Assembly: GCA_036652035.1 (NCBI GenBank)
Contig: JAVVWR010000043.1
Location: 1 to 27,059, forward strand
Length of the DNA stretch: 27,059 nucleotides
Reading direction: 5' to 3'
Source of the DNA: JAEZVV01 sp036652035
GTDB taxonomy: Bacteria > Pseudomonadota > Gammaproteobacteria > Burkholderiales > Burkholderiaceae_F
The notes beneath the pieces were generated by a model, which saw nothing but the letters and a program-made list of their open reading frames with translations, ran no database searches and was not told where the DNA came from. The translations under genes and the position numbers were made by a program. Every line of letters starts with the position of its first letter. Position 1 is the first letter of the stretch. Shown one piece after another: positions 1-7,622 of the stretch.

Positions 1-105
1 GTGCATACTTTCAACACGGCACCATATCGTTTGCGTGGGTATTTTCGTCGCTCCGGACGTTTCGCAACGCCGGCCGGGCGCGCTGCTTGTTCGTTGGGGA
101 TCCGT

Positions 106-1113
106 ATGCATATGGCTGATGCACTGCTGTCACCGACCATCGGCTTGTTGGGGTGGGGCGCTGCTGCTGCGGTATTGACCATCAGTTCACGGCGCTTGCG
201 CGGTGATGCACAAGAAAGCGTGGTGCCCTTGATGGGCGTGCTTGGCGCCTTCGTGTTTGCTGCCCAGATGATCAATTTTTCGATTCCGGGAACCGGATCC
301 AGTGGTCATATCGGCGGCGGTCTTTTGCTAGCGATCCTGCTTGGACCTCAAGCAGCTTTCATCGTTATTGCTTCGGTGTTGACAGTCCAGGCGCTACTGT
401 TTGCTGATGGCGGTCTGCTCGCACTTGGCGTCAACATGGTGAATCTGGGTTTTATTCCCTGCTATCTCGCCTATCCCTTGGTCTTTAAGCCTCTGGCTGG
501 AGCCGCGCCCAGTGGGAGGCGACTCGCTTTGGCTACCGTTGTCGCGACGGTCGTTGGGCTGCAACTTGGAGCGCTAGGGGTCGTACTCGAGACTACTGCG
601 TCGAGCATCTCCAGTTTGCCGTTTGAGTCTTTCGCGACGCTTATGTTGCCGATCCATCTTGTGATTGGCTTGATCGAGGGCATCGCGACGGCGGCCTTGA
701 TTCTGGTCCTTCGACGTGCGCGACCGGAACTGATCCGGGTGAACGCCGCGCCGTTGGGCCAACGCTCGCTGCGCCCGGTGCTGGTTGGCATGGGGCTGGC
801 GGCAGTCATCGCGGGGGGCGCGCTGTCTTCGTTCGCTTCGGAACAACCAGATGGTTTGGAGTGGTCGATCGCTCGGGTCGCGGGAGAAGCCGGCCTGCCG
901 GAGGCGGTCAATTCCGTGCACTCCACGTTGGCGAAACTTCAGGAAAGCCTTGCACTTCTGCCGGACTACAGCCTTCCTCGCTCGGGGGCCGACACTTCGC
1001 CGCCGGAAGCATCCGACGCTCGTGGCACCTCGCTCGCTGGTTTGCTGGGCGGGGGAGTGACATTGCTTGTTGTGGCTGGTTTGGGCTGGGCTCTGCGCCG
1101 TCGTCTGCGTTAA
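106..1113 (+). CDS. cbiM: ECF-type cobalt/nickel transporter S component, CbiM with fused PDGLE tail
   Basis: This is the substrate-specific membrane subunit of an energy-coupling-factor importer for Co2+ or Ni2+. The frame is open from base 1, but I place the start at 106. There the protein begins Met-His-Met-Ala-Asp, matching the family rule that the mature N-terminus (Met1-His2) ligates the metal, and a GGGGA ribosome site lies just upstream. A second expected ligand, His68, sits in GSSGHIGGG. Several hydrophobic helices follow. The C-terminal part carries the PDGLE motif (residues 248-252) and ends in a membrane segment, so the CbiN-like small subunit appears fused, giving 335 residues. 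cbiQ and cbiO follow on the same strand. Cobalt and nickel cannot be told apart here, and no B12 riboswitch or NikR site is visible in the 105 bases upstream. Confidence 0.9.
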   Translation: MHMADALLSPTIGLLGWGAAAAVLTISSRRLRGDAQESVVPLMGVLGAFVFAAQMINFSIPGTGSSGHIGGGLLLAILLGPQAAFIVIASVLTVQALLFADGGLLALGVNMVNLGFIPCYLAYPLVFKPLAGAAPSGRRLALATVVATVVGLQLGALGVVLETTASSISSLPFESFATLMLPIHLVIGLIEGIATAALILVLRRARPELIRVNAAPLGQRSLRPVLVGMGLAAVIAGGALSSFASEQPDGLEWSIARVAGEAGLPEAVNSVHSTLAKLQESLALLPDYSLPRSGADTSPPEASDARGTSLAGLLGGGVTLLVVAGLGWALRRRLR

Positions 1114-1137
1114 GGGCCGGTCTCTGCGCTGAGCAGC

Positions 1138-1950
1138 ATGAATCCGATCGATCGTGCCTTGCTGGAGTTTCGTGCGCTTGATGTCGTAGCCGCACGCAGC
1201 TCTGGGCCCGCGCAGCTTGATCCGCGCGCCAAGTTGCTGGTGACGCTGGTGTTCATCGTGGTGGTCGTTTCGTTCGATCGCTATCAGGTCGCAAGCCTGC
1301 TTCCCTTGACGGTGTTTCCGCTGGCGATGGCGATCTGGGGCGTCGTGCCGTTGCAGGCCCTGGCACGCAAAATCGCGCTGGCAGCCCCTTTCGCGCTCAT
1401 GGTTGGCTTGTTCAATCCCTGGCTTGATCGAGCGCCGATGCTCGATTTCGGTGCATTGCAAATCAGTGCGGGTTGGGTGTCCTTCGCCTCGATTCTTCTG
1501 CGCTTTGTATTGGCCATGAGCGCCGCGTTGATTCTCGTTGCCACCACCGGGATCAACGCCGTCGCTGAGGCGCTGTCTCGTGTCGGCGCGCCGCGCGCCT
1601 TCACTACTCAGCTGGTCTTTCTGTATCGCTATGCGTTTGTCCTGGGCGAGGAGGCCTCGCACATGCTTACCGCTGCTCAGCTGCGGGGGCGCGGCCGGCC
1701 CGCAATCCGCTTTGGCGTGTGGGTCAATCTCATCGGGCAACTGCTTTTGAGAGCGTTCGAGCGTGCGCAGCGAATCCATCTGGCCATGCTGGCGCGCGGC
1801 TTCGACGGCGAGATGAAATTGGCGCGGCGCTTTCAGTGGTCGCGGGCGGACACGCGATTTACGCTGTTGTGCTGCGGCACCTTGGTTCTGCTGCGGTGGA
1901 TCGATCTCCCGCAAGCCCTTGGCCAATTCCTGTTACGGATACCCGGATGA
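1138..1950 (+). CDS. cbiQ: ECF transporter T component, CbiQ/EcfT family
   Basis: This 270-residue integral membrane protein couples ATP hydrolysis in CbiO to metal uptake through CbiM. Hydrophobic segments are clear around residues 32-55, 80-100, 110-135 and near the C-terminus. EcfT proteins carry two short Ala-Arg-Gly type motifs in a cytoplasmic helical region that grip the ATPases. Here I see LRG in AAQLRGRG and ARG in MLARGFDGE, in the right order and near the expected place. It starts 24 bases after cbiM, and its TGA stop overlaps the ATG of the ATPase gene, so the three genes form one transcription unit with translational coupling at the second joint. Confidence 0.9.
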   Translation: MNPIDRALLEFRALDVVAARSSGPAQLDPRAKLLVTLVFIVVVVSFDRYQVASLLPLTVFPLAMAIWGVVPLQALARKIALAAPFALMVGLFNPWLDRAPMLDFGALQISAGWVSFASILLRFVLAMSAALILVATTGINAVAEALSRVGAPRAFTTQLVFLYRYAFVLGEEASHMLTAAQLRGRGRPAIRFGVWVNLIGQLLLRAFERAQRIHLAMLARGFDGEMKLARRFQWSRADTRFTLLCCGTLVLLRWIDLPQALGQFLLRIPG

Positions 1951-2687
1951 GCCACCACCTGCTCGAGGCGATCGATCTCGCTTACGACTATCCCGATGGC
2001 ACTCCCGCACTGCGCGGCCTGAGCTTTCGAATCCACCACGGTGAAGCGGTCGCCATCGTTGGCGCCAATGGCGCCGGCAAGTCGACCTTGCTGATGCATC
2101 TCAACGGCTTGCTCATGCCCAGTCGGGGCGAGGTTCGAATCGGCGACTGGCCGGTGACCCGCAAAACCCGGCCACAGGTGTTCCGAAGCGTTGGCTACGT
2201 GTTCCAGGATCCGGACGACCAGTTGTTCATGCCAACCGTGTTCGACGACGTGGCCTTCGGCCCCTTGAACATGGGCCTGGACTTGCCCGAGGTGGAGCGG
2301 CGGGTGCACGACGCGCTGGCCACCGTGGGTGCCGAACATCTTGCCGCGCGCGCGCCGTACCGGCTCTCGGGCGGTGAAAAGCGCGCGGTTGCCATCGCCG
2401 GCGTTCTCGCCATGGCGCCCGATGTTCTGGTGCTTGACGAACCCTCGGACAATCTCGATCCCGCCGCTCGGCGTCGCCTGATGACTCTGCTGGCGGCGTT
2501 TAGCCATACGCGGGTCATCGCGACTCACGATCTGGATCTCGTGCTCGATGTCTGTTCACGGGTGATCGTGATGAAAGCCGGTGCGATCGAGGCCGACGGC
2601 GCACCCGTGGAGATCTTTGCCGATGCAGCCCTGCTGGCGCGTTGCGGGCTTGAGGCGCCGCTGTCATGGCAGGGGCGCCGCGCCTGA
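1947..2687 (+). CDS. cbiO: ECF transporter ATPase, CbiO family
   Basis: This 246-residue ABC ATPase should power the CbiMQ metal importer from the cytoplasmic side. The Walker A motif GANGAGKST is at residues 39-47. The Q-loop lies in FQDPDDQLF, the signature LSGGEKR is at about 140-146, and Walker B VLVLDEP at about 160-166 is followed by the D-loop and the switch histidine in IATHDLD. The start is the ATG that overlaps the cbiQ stop. The frame is open further upstream, but that part lies inside cbiQ and does not look like protein. Only one ATPase gene is present, which suggests a CbiO homodimer, as usual for dedicated (group I) ECF metal transporters. No terminator is evident just downstream. 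Confidence 0.92.
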   Translation: MSHHLLEAIDLAYDYPDGTPALRGLSFRIHHGEAVAIVGANGAGKSTLLMHLNGLLMPSRGEVRIGDWPVTRKTRPQVFRSVGYVFQDPDDQLFMPTVFDDVAFGPLNMGLDLPEVERRVHDALATVGAEHLAARAPYRLSGGEKRAVAIAGVLAMAPDVLVLDEPSDNLDPAARRRLMTLLAAFSHTRVIATHDLDLVLDVCSRVIVMKAGAIEADGAPVEIFADAALLARCGLEAPLSWQGRRA

Positions 2688-3137
2688 TCGAGCGGGGTTG
2701 GCGGCTTGGGCTTGGTGTTGTGCGGTTGTTCGAGGCCGTCCCCTGCATGGAACAAGCTGGGGCGAAGGATCACCAAGGAAGTCCAGCGGCCTGCGCGCAG
2801 CGCCAGTTCCCGCTTGCCCTGGGCGCGTGTCAGACAGGCCGTGGCTGTGCGGCTTGGCTCCCGGCCGGCTGATGGCCAGCAGGCCCGGCGGTTGGCGGCT
2901 CTGCGCGATGACGCGGTCATAGCGGTCTTCGCCGCGAAGCGGGTCCAGCAACGCGCGGCCGACCCATCCACTGGCACACGCCGCCGCCATTCGCTTCATG
3001 CGTTGTTGCCGACGCCAAAGACTGCGAGTCAGGGGAGTGAGAGGCAGCGCGTCGAATGCGAGCCAAAGCGCGGCCGGGAAAAAGCGGGCCGAGCCCTCGG
3101 GTTAGCATCTCCCTCTCAACTCTTACATGCCAGTCTC
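2688..3137. other. 450-base stretch with no recognisable gene
   Basis: Between cbiO and the DUF3047 gene several frames on both strands stay open, for example minus-strand 2999 to 2664. None starts with a good ribosome site or reads like a known family, and such overlapping open frames are expected in GC-rich DNA. I see no tRNA and no hairpin with a T tract. It should hold the promoter of the downstream lipoprotein gene, but I cannot point to a convincing one. A decayed gene is possible. Confidence 0.5.
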
Positions 3138-3899
3138 ATGCGTCTGTCTGCCATGACCTGCGTGGCGATCCTTGCCATGGCAGGTTGCGCCGTATCCCCG
3201 ACGGCTCAGCCGCCCGCTGGCGAGGTCGCCGCCTTTTCATCCAACTGGGCCGGGCGCGATACACCGGCCGGCTGGCAACCCTGGCTGATCAATCGCAGCA
3301 AGGCACCGACTCGCTATGAACTGGTGGTCGATCCGGTGCGCGACCAGGTCGTGCTGCATGCCTTGGCCAACAAGGCCGCTTCGGGGCTGGCGCAATCGCT
3401 CGACGTTGACCCTTTGTTGCGCCCTCGGTTGGCGTGGCATTGGCGCATTGCGCGCCTGGTTGACGGCGCTGACAACACCGATCCCTATGCCGAGGATTCG
3501 CCTGCCCGCCTGATGCTTTTTTTCGACGGTGACAAGAGCACGCTGCCCTTCAAGGAGCAGGTTCTGATCGATACCGCCAAGATGCTCACCGGTCAGGACG
3601 TGCCTTACGCCACCCTGGTCTACGTGTGGGAGAACCAGCAGCCGGTTGGCACCGTCATTCCTAACGCCCATACGCGACAGGTGAAAATGGTGGTCGCCGG
3701 CAGCGGCGCGGATCGCCTGGGCCAATGGCAGAGGTTTGAGCGTGATTACCGCGCCGACTATCGCCAGGCTTTCGGAGCCGACCCTGGCCGCTTGGTCGGT
3801 GTGGGAATTCTTACCGACACCGATAACACGGGCGCTTCGACCGAAGCCTGGTATGGCGACATCGAGTTGCTGCCGCGGCGCCCGGCCGCGACGCATTGA
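3138..3899 (+). CDS. DUF3047 domain lipoprotein
   Basis: A 253-residue protein that I match to the DUF3047 family by its aromatic- and Asp-rich pattern: the WHW strand, the DPYAEDSPARLMLFFDG segment, the YVWEN motif and the C-terminal DTDNTG plus WYGDIEL. The function of the family is unknown. The start at 3138 gives a short signal peptide ending in MAGC with Cys17, so I infer an outer-membrane or periplasmic lipoprotein. The frame is open for another 144 codons upstream, but that stretch is basic, low in hydrophobics and would bury the signal peptide. The ribosome site is weak. It is separated from cbiO by 450 bases and from the next gene by 65, so it may be co-transcribed with the oxidoreductase gene downstream. 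Confidence 0.82.
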   Translation: MRLSAMTCVAILAMAGCAVSPTAQPPAGEVAAFSSNWAGRDTPAGWQPWLINRSKAPTRYELVVDPVRDQVVLHALANKAASGLAQSLDVDPLLRPRLAWHWRIARLVDGADNTDPYAEDSPARLMLFFDGDKSTLPFKEQVLIDTAKMLTGQDVPYATLVYVWENQQPVGTVIPNAHTRQVKMVVAGSGADRLGQWQRFERDYRADYRQAFGADPGRLVGVGILTDTDNTGASTEAWYGDIELLPRRPAATH

Positions 3900-3964
3900 C
3901 AGGAACCGCGTGCCCGAGGCTTATGTTGCCCGACCGCGCAAAGACCGATCTCTTGGAGACCGAC

Positions 3965-4603
3965 ATGAACATTGATGTGTTTGCCGACATCGTCTGCCCC
4001 TGGTGCTGGGTGGGCGAGCGTCATCTGGCGCAAGCGATCGAGCTCTGGCGCGACGAAAATCCCGATGCGCCGGAGCCCGTGGTGCGGTTTCTGCCGTTCG
4101 AGCTCAACCCCGACATGCCGTCAGAAGGGATGGATCGCACCGAGTACCTCGACCGCAAATTTGGCCCCGGCGGCGCGGGCGAGAGGTATGCCCAGGTCGA
4201 AGCTGCGGGACGAGAGGCTGGCATCGACTTTCGTTTTCCCGAGATCGAGCGCATGCCCAATACCTTGGCGGCGCACCAACTGGTCCAGGGCGTGATCGGC
4301 GAGCCGACGCTGCAGATGGCCCTGGTTGAAGCCTTGATGCGGGCGTTTTTCACCGAGGCACGCGATCTCTCTGACCGGGCGGTGTTGATCGATGTGGCGC
4401 GATCGGTCGGGATCGCTCCTGAACTCGCCGAAGCCATGCTCGCGGATCCAGAAATCAAGGCCCGCACCACGGCGATCGAAAGGCAGGCGCGTGAGATCGG
4501 GGTCGAAGGCGTGCCGTTTTTTATTTTCAACCGCAAGCTCGCGGCCTCGGGCGCGCAGCCGCCCGCGGTGCTGGCCGACGCGATGCGCCAGGCGCAAGGC
4601 TGA
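3965..4603 (+). CDS. DsbA family (FrnE-like) oxidoreductase
   Basis: A 212-residue protein of the DSBA-like thioredoxin fold. It begins with a short beta strand and then CPWC at residues 11-14, the redox-active pair typical of the FrnE/2-hydroxychromene-2-carboxylate isomerase branch. The cis-proline region is visible near the end in GVPFFIFN, preceded by the family pattern REIGVEGVP. There is no signal peptide, so it acts in the cytoplasm, unlike classical DsbA. FrnE proteins have been linked to polyketide biosynthesis and oxidative-stress tolerance, and the exact substrate cannot be read from sequence. The start has a good GGAG ribosome site 7-8 bases upstream. An upstream in-frame Met (3896) would add 23 unlikely residues and overlap the previous stop. 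Confidence 0.9.
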   Translation: MNIDVFADIVCPWCWVGERHLAQAIELWRDENPDAPEPVVRFLPFELNPDMPSEGMDRTEYLDRKFGPGGAGERYAQVEAAGREAGIDFRFPEIERMPNTLAAHQLVQGVIGEPTLQMALVEALMRAFFTEARDLSDRAVLIDVARSVGIAPELAEAMLADPEIKARTTAIERQAREIGVEGVPFFIFNRKLAASGAQPPAVLADAMRQAQG

Positions 4604-4654
4604 AATCGCCGCTGATTCGATCATTAGGGTGATTGCCTAAGGGAATCGTCCAGC

Positions 4655-4698
4655 AGGAAAACCCGGTTTGTGCGAAATTCGCGCTTTCTGGGTTTCCT
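4655..4698 (+). promoter_or_regulatory. Inverted repeat with inner palindrome ahead of the binding-protein gene
   Basis: Arms 4655-4664 (AGGAAAACCC) and 4690-4698 (GGGTTTCCT) pair over nine positions with one bulged A. Between them lies the palindrome GCGAA-A-TTCGC (4672-4682). The structure ends 24 bases before the ATG and 12 bases before the TGGAG ribosome site. It could be an operator or a leader-RNA fold controlling expression of the peptide transporter. I know of no regulator that matches it. Confidence 0.4.
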
Positions 4699-4722
4699 CT
4701 CGATTTTCCCTGGAGTCACTTG

Positions 4723-6306
4723 ATGCGTCGTTTTGCCCTTGCTGCCCTTGTTGCTTCGGTGTTCGCCGTTGGCGTGACCGGAACGGTCGATGCCAAAACC
4801 CTGCGCTGGGCCAGCCAGGGCGACATCCTTACGCTCGATCCGCACGCCCAGAACGAAAACCTGAACAACAACGCCAACAGCTTCATCTACGAACCACTCA
4901 TCGCTTACGACGAGAAGTTCCAGCTGGTTCCCGCGCTCGCCACCTCGTGGACCCAGGACGGCAACCTGATCTGGAAGTTCAACCTGAGAAAGGGCGTCAA
5001 GTTTCACGACGGCAGCGCCTTCACCGCCGATGACGTGGTGTTCTCGATCAACCGTGCGCTCGCGCCTTCGTCGAACTTCAAGGCCTACACCTCGGGCATC
5101 CAGGGCGCCAAGAAAGTCGACGATCACACGGTCCTCATCTACACCAACACGCCGACCCCGGTGCTGCTCAACCAGCTCACCGAAGTCCGCATGATGAGCA
5201 AGGCCTGGTCCGAAAAAAACAAGGTCACCAAGCCGCAGGACTTCGTGCAGAAGGAAGAGACCTTCGCCGCGCGCAATGCGATGGGTACCGGCCCGTACAA
5301 GCTCAAGTCGCGCGATGTTGACGTCAAGACCGTCTTTGTCGAGAACCCCGACTGGTGGGGCAAGGCGGGCAAGAAGGGCAACGTCACCGAGATCGTCTAC
5401 ACCCCGATCAAGTCGAACGCCACGCGCACCGCGGCGCTGCTCTCGGGCGAGCTCGACTTCGTGCTTGACCCCGCGACCCAGGACATCGAGCGGCTGAAGC
5501 ACTCAGCCGACACCAAGGTCGTCGAAGGCGCCGAAGCGCGCACGATCTTCATCGGCCTTGACCAGTTCCGCGACGAAAGCCCGTATGTCGAGGTCAAGGG
5601 CAAAAACCCGCTCAAGGACTTGCGCGTGCGCCAGGCGCTCTACCACGCGATCGACATCGAGGCGATCAAGAAGGCGGTGATGCGCGGCTCGTCCGCTCCC
5701 ACCGGCGCAATCATCGCGCCGCAAGTGCGTGGCTGGAGCAAGGCGATCGACACCCGCCTCGCCTACGACCCGGCACTTGCCAAGAAGCTGCTCGCCGAAG
5801 CGGGTTACCCCAACGGTTTTGCCTTCACGCTCGACTGTCCGAACAACCGCTACATCAACGACGAGAACATCTGCAAGGCGCTCGCCAGCATGTGGGCCAA
5901 GGTCGGGGTCAAGACGAATGTCAACGCGATGCCGCGTGCCACCTACTTTGCCAAGATCCAGAAGTTCGATACCTCGGCCTATCTGCTGGGTTGGGGCGTG
6001 CCGACCTTCGATGCGCTCTATTCGCTGCAGTCGCTCGGCAAGACCGTCGGCAAGGACGGCGACGGCAACTTCAACCTGGGCCGGGTGAGCCACCCCGAGT
6101 TCGACAAATTGGTCGAAGGCATCAAGCAGGAAGTCGATACCACCAAGCGCAACGAAATGATCACCAAGGCGCTCAAGATCCACAACGACACCGTGATGCA
6201 CATTCCGCTGCACAACCAGGTCATCCCGTGGGCGATGCGCAAGAACGTCAGCGTCGTTCACCGCGCCGACAACCGTGTCGAAGCCACCTGGGTGACGATC
6301 AAGTAG
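4723..6306 (+). CDS. ABC transporter periplasmic substrate-binding protein, peptide (Dpp/Opp) type
   Basis: A 527-residue SBP_bac_5 family protein that captures a peptide-like solute in the periplasm and delivers it to the membrane complex encoded downstream. A Sec signal peptide of about 24 residues (MRRF, hydrophobic core, VDA cleavage) precedes the mature start KTLRWASQGD. Family landmarks are the LDPHAQNE start region, LRKGVKFHDGSAFTADDV and the late VIPWAMRKN segment. The TGGAG ribosome site is eight bases from the chosen ATG. An upstream in-frame start would put 30 non-signal residues ahead of the signal peptide. It leads an operon with two permease and two ATPase genes. The substrate could be di- or oligopeptides, glutathione, opines or nickel chelates; dipeptide-like solutes are my inference only. 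Confidence 0.92.
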   Translation: MRRFALAALVASVFAVGVTGTVDAKTLRWASQGDILTLDPHAQNENLNNNANSFIYEPLIAYDEKFQLVPALATSWTQDGNLIWKFNLRKGVKFHDGSAFTADDVVFSINRALAPSSNFKAYTSGIQGAKKVDDHTVLIYTNTPTPVLLNQLTEVRMMSKAWSEKNKVTKPQDFVQKEETFAARNAMGTGPYKLKSRDVDVKTVFVENPDWWGKAGKKGNVTEIVYTPIKSNATRTAALLSGELDFVLDPATQDIERLKHSADTKVVEGAEARTIFIGLDQFRDESPYVEVKGKNPLKDLRVRQALYHAIDIEAIKKAVMRGSSAPTGAIIAPQVRGWSKAIDTRLAYDPALAKKLLAEAGYPNGFAFTLDCPNNRYINDENICKALASMWAKVGVKTNVNAMPRATYFAKIQKFDTSAYLLGWGVPTFDALYSLQSLGKTVGKDGDGNFNLGRVSHPEFDKLVEGIKQEVDTTKRNEMITKALKIHNDTVMHIPLHNQVIPWAMRKNVSVVHRADNRVEATWVTIK

Positions 6307-6330
6307 CTTGGCCTGTGCGGCCCGCTGCCA

Positions 6331-6362
6331 GCGCGACGGGGGCTAACACAGCCCCGTCGTGC
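6331..6362 (+). other. Strong intercistronic stem-loop between binding protein and permease genes
   Basis: The core arms CGACGGGGGCT (6334-6344) and AGCCCCGTCG (6350-6359) pair over 10 positions with one bulged G around the loop AACAC. The stem extends by three more pairs, one of them G-U. It begins 25 bases after the binding-protein stop and has no T tract, so it is not a standard terminator. Such stems after a binding-protein gene commonly protect the upstream mRNA and allow much more binding protein than permease. Confidence 0.6.
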
Positions 6363-6394
6363 GGCGCGAAGCAGGCCGCGTCATTGCCGCACTG

Positions 6395-6424
6395 CGCCGT
6401 GGCTGAGACGGCGTCCGCATTTTT
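6395..6424 (+). terminator. Weak terminator or attenuator candidate
   Basis: The stem CGCCGT/ACGGCG (6395-6400 with 6408-6413) has a seven-base loop and is followed, six bases later, by TTTTT (6420-6424). The stem is short and the T run is offset, so I expect partial termination at most. Its place before the first permease gene fits stepping down expression after the binding-protein gene. Confidence 0.35.
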
Positions 6425-6480
6425 ATATTCCAAGCGCATGGCCCTGCCGTCTCCGGCCGGGTTCTTGCTAGATCGGGTCC

Positions 6481-7464
6481 ATGTTCGCCTTCATCGTTCA
6501 GCGCCTGTTCCAGGCTGTGCTCGTCATGCTCTCCGTGGCCCTGGTGGCTTTTCTGCTCTTCCAGTACGTGGGCGACCCGGTCACCCAGATGCTGGGGCAA
6601 GATGCGACGCAGGAAGACCGGGCCCGGCTGCGCGCCGATCTCGGACTCGACCAACCCTTTTACGTGCAGTTCGGCACCTTCGTGGGCAACGCGGTCCAGG
6701 GCGATTTCGGCCTGAGCCTGCGGCAAGGCCGCGCCGTCTCCGCGCTCATCAAGGAGCGCCTGCCCGCCACGCTTGAGTTGTCGCTGGTTGCCGGATTTCT
6801 GGCGATCGTGGTCGGCATTCCGGCCGGCGTTTACACCGCGCTGCGACGAAGTTCCTGGCTCTCGCAAGTGTTGCTGGCAGCTTCGCTGCTCGGGGTGTCG
6901 CTGCCGACTTTTCTGATCGGCATCCTGCTGATCCTTGTCTTTGCGGTCCAACTCGGCTGGTTGCCGTCGTACGGTCGCGGCGACGTGGTCCAGATCGGTT
7001 GGTGGAGCAGCGGTTTTTTCACCAAGAGCGGCTGGGAACATCTGATCCTGCCCTCGATCACGCTGAGTCTGTTCCAGCTCACCCTGATCATGCGGCTGGT
7101 GCGCTCGGAGATGCTGGAAGTCCTGCGCACCGACTACATCAAGTTCGCGCGCGCCCGCGGCCTTACCAACCGGGTGATCCACTTCGGTCACGCCCTGAAA
7201 AACACGCTGGTGCCCGTCATCACCATCACCGGCCTGCAGCTGGGCGGGATCATCGCGTTTGCGATCGTCACCGAGACCGTGTTCCAGTGGCCGGGCATGG
7301 GTCTGCTCTTTATCCAGTCCGTGCAGTTCGCCGACATCCCGGTGATGGCCGCCTATCTGTGTCTGATCGCCCTGGTGTTCGTGGTGATCAACCTGATCGT
7401 CGATCTCTTGTATTTCGCGGTCGATCCACGCCTGCGCATGGACCGTACGGCCGGGGCGCACTGA
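6481..7464 (+). CDS. ABC transporter permease, DppB/OppB type
   Basis: A 327-residue inner-membrane permease. The N-terminus MFAFIVQRLFQAV followed by a long hydrophobic helix is the typical DppB opening. The periplasmic stretch carries the family pattern DLGLDQPFYVQF, and the last helices end in the DPRLRMD tail common to this family. The cytoplasmic EAA loop that docks on the ATPase is visible as RSEMLEVLRTDYIKFARARG. It forms the translocation path with the second permease encoded downstream. The start lies 174 bases after the binding-protein stop, behind two hairpins. The ribosome site is poor, which again suggests lower translation than of the binding protein. Confidence 0.92.
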   Translation: MFAFIVQRLFQAVLVMLSVALVAFLLFQYVGDPVTQMLGQDATQEDRARLRADLGLDQPFYVQFGTFVGNAVQGDFGLSLRQGRAVSALIKERLPATLELSLVAGFLAIVVGIPAGVYTALRRSSWLSQVLLAASLLGVSLPTFLIGILLILVFAVQLGWLPSYGRGDVVQIGWWSSGFFTKSGWEHLILPSITLSLFQLTLIMRLVRSEMLEVLRTDYIKFARARGLTNRVIHFGHALKNTLVPVITITGLQLGGIIAFAIVTETVFQWPGMGLLFIQSVQFADIPVMAAYLCLIALVFVVINLIVDLLYFAVDPRLRMDRTAGAH

Positions 7465-7622
7465 AATCCCAACGGAAAGCACTCCTGAGACGCTGGCGAT
7501 GGATGCCATCAAGCTTCCGCCGTCCGCTGCCGTGGCCGCCCCGTCGAGCGCGGCCTTCGCCCTCAGCGCTTCTGAATTCATTTCCGGAAAGCGGGCAGCT
7601 TCCCGCTGACAGCAGACTCAAG

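Noticed and set aside
1..105. B12 riboswitch, or a GTG start at base 1 for cbiM
   Set aside because: No B12-box-like element is visible in the 105 bases. The Met-His-Met start at 106 fits the metal-binding N-terminus, whereas the upstream residues are Arg-rich and unlike the family.
574..1926. 450-codon minus-strand frame
   Set aside because: Antisense to cbiM and cbiQ, rich in Arg, Gln and His, with no recognisable domain.
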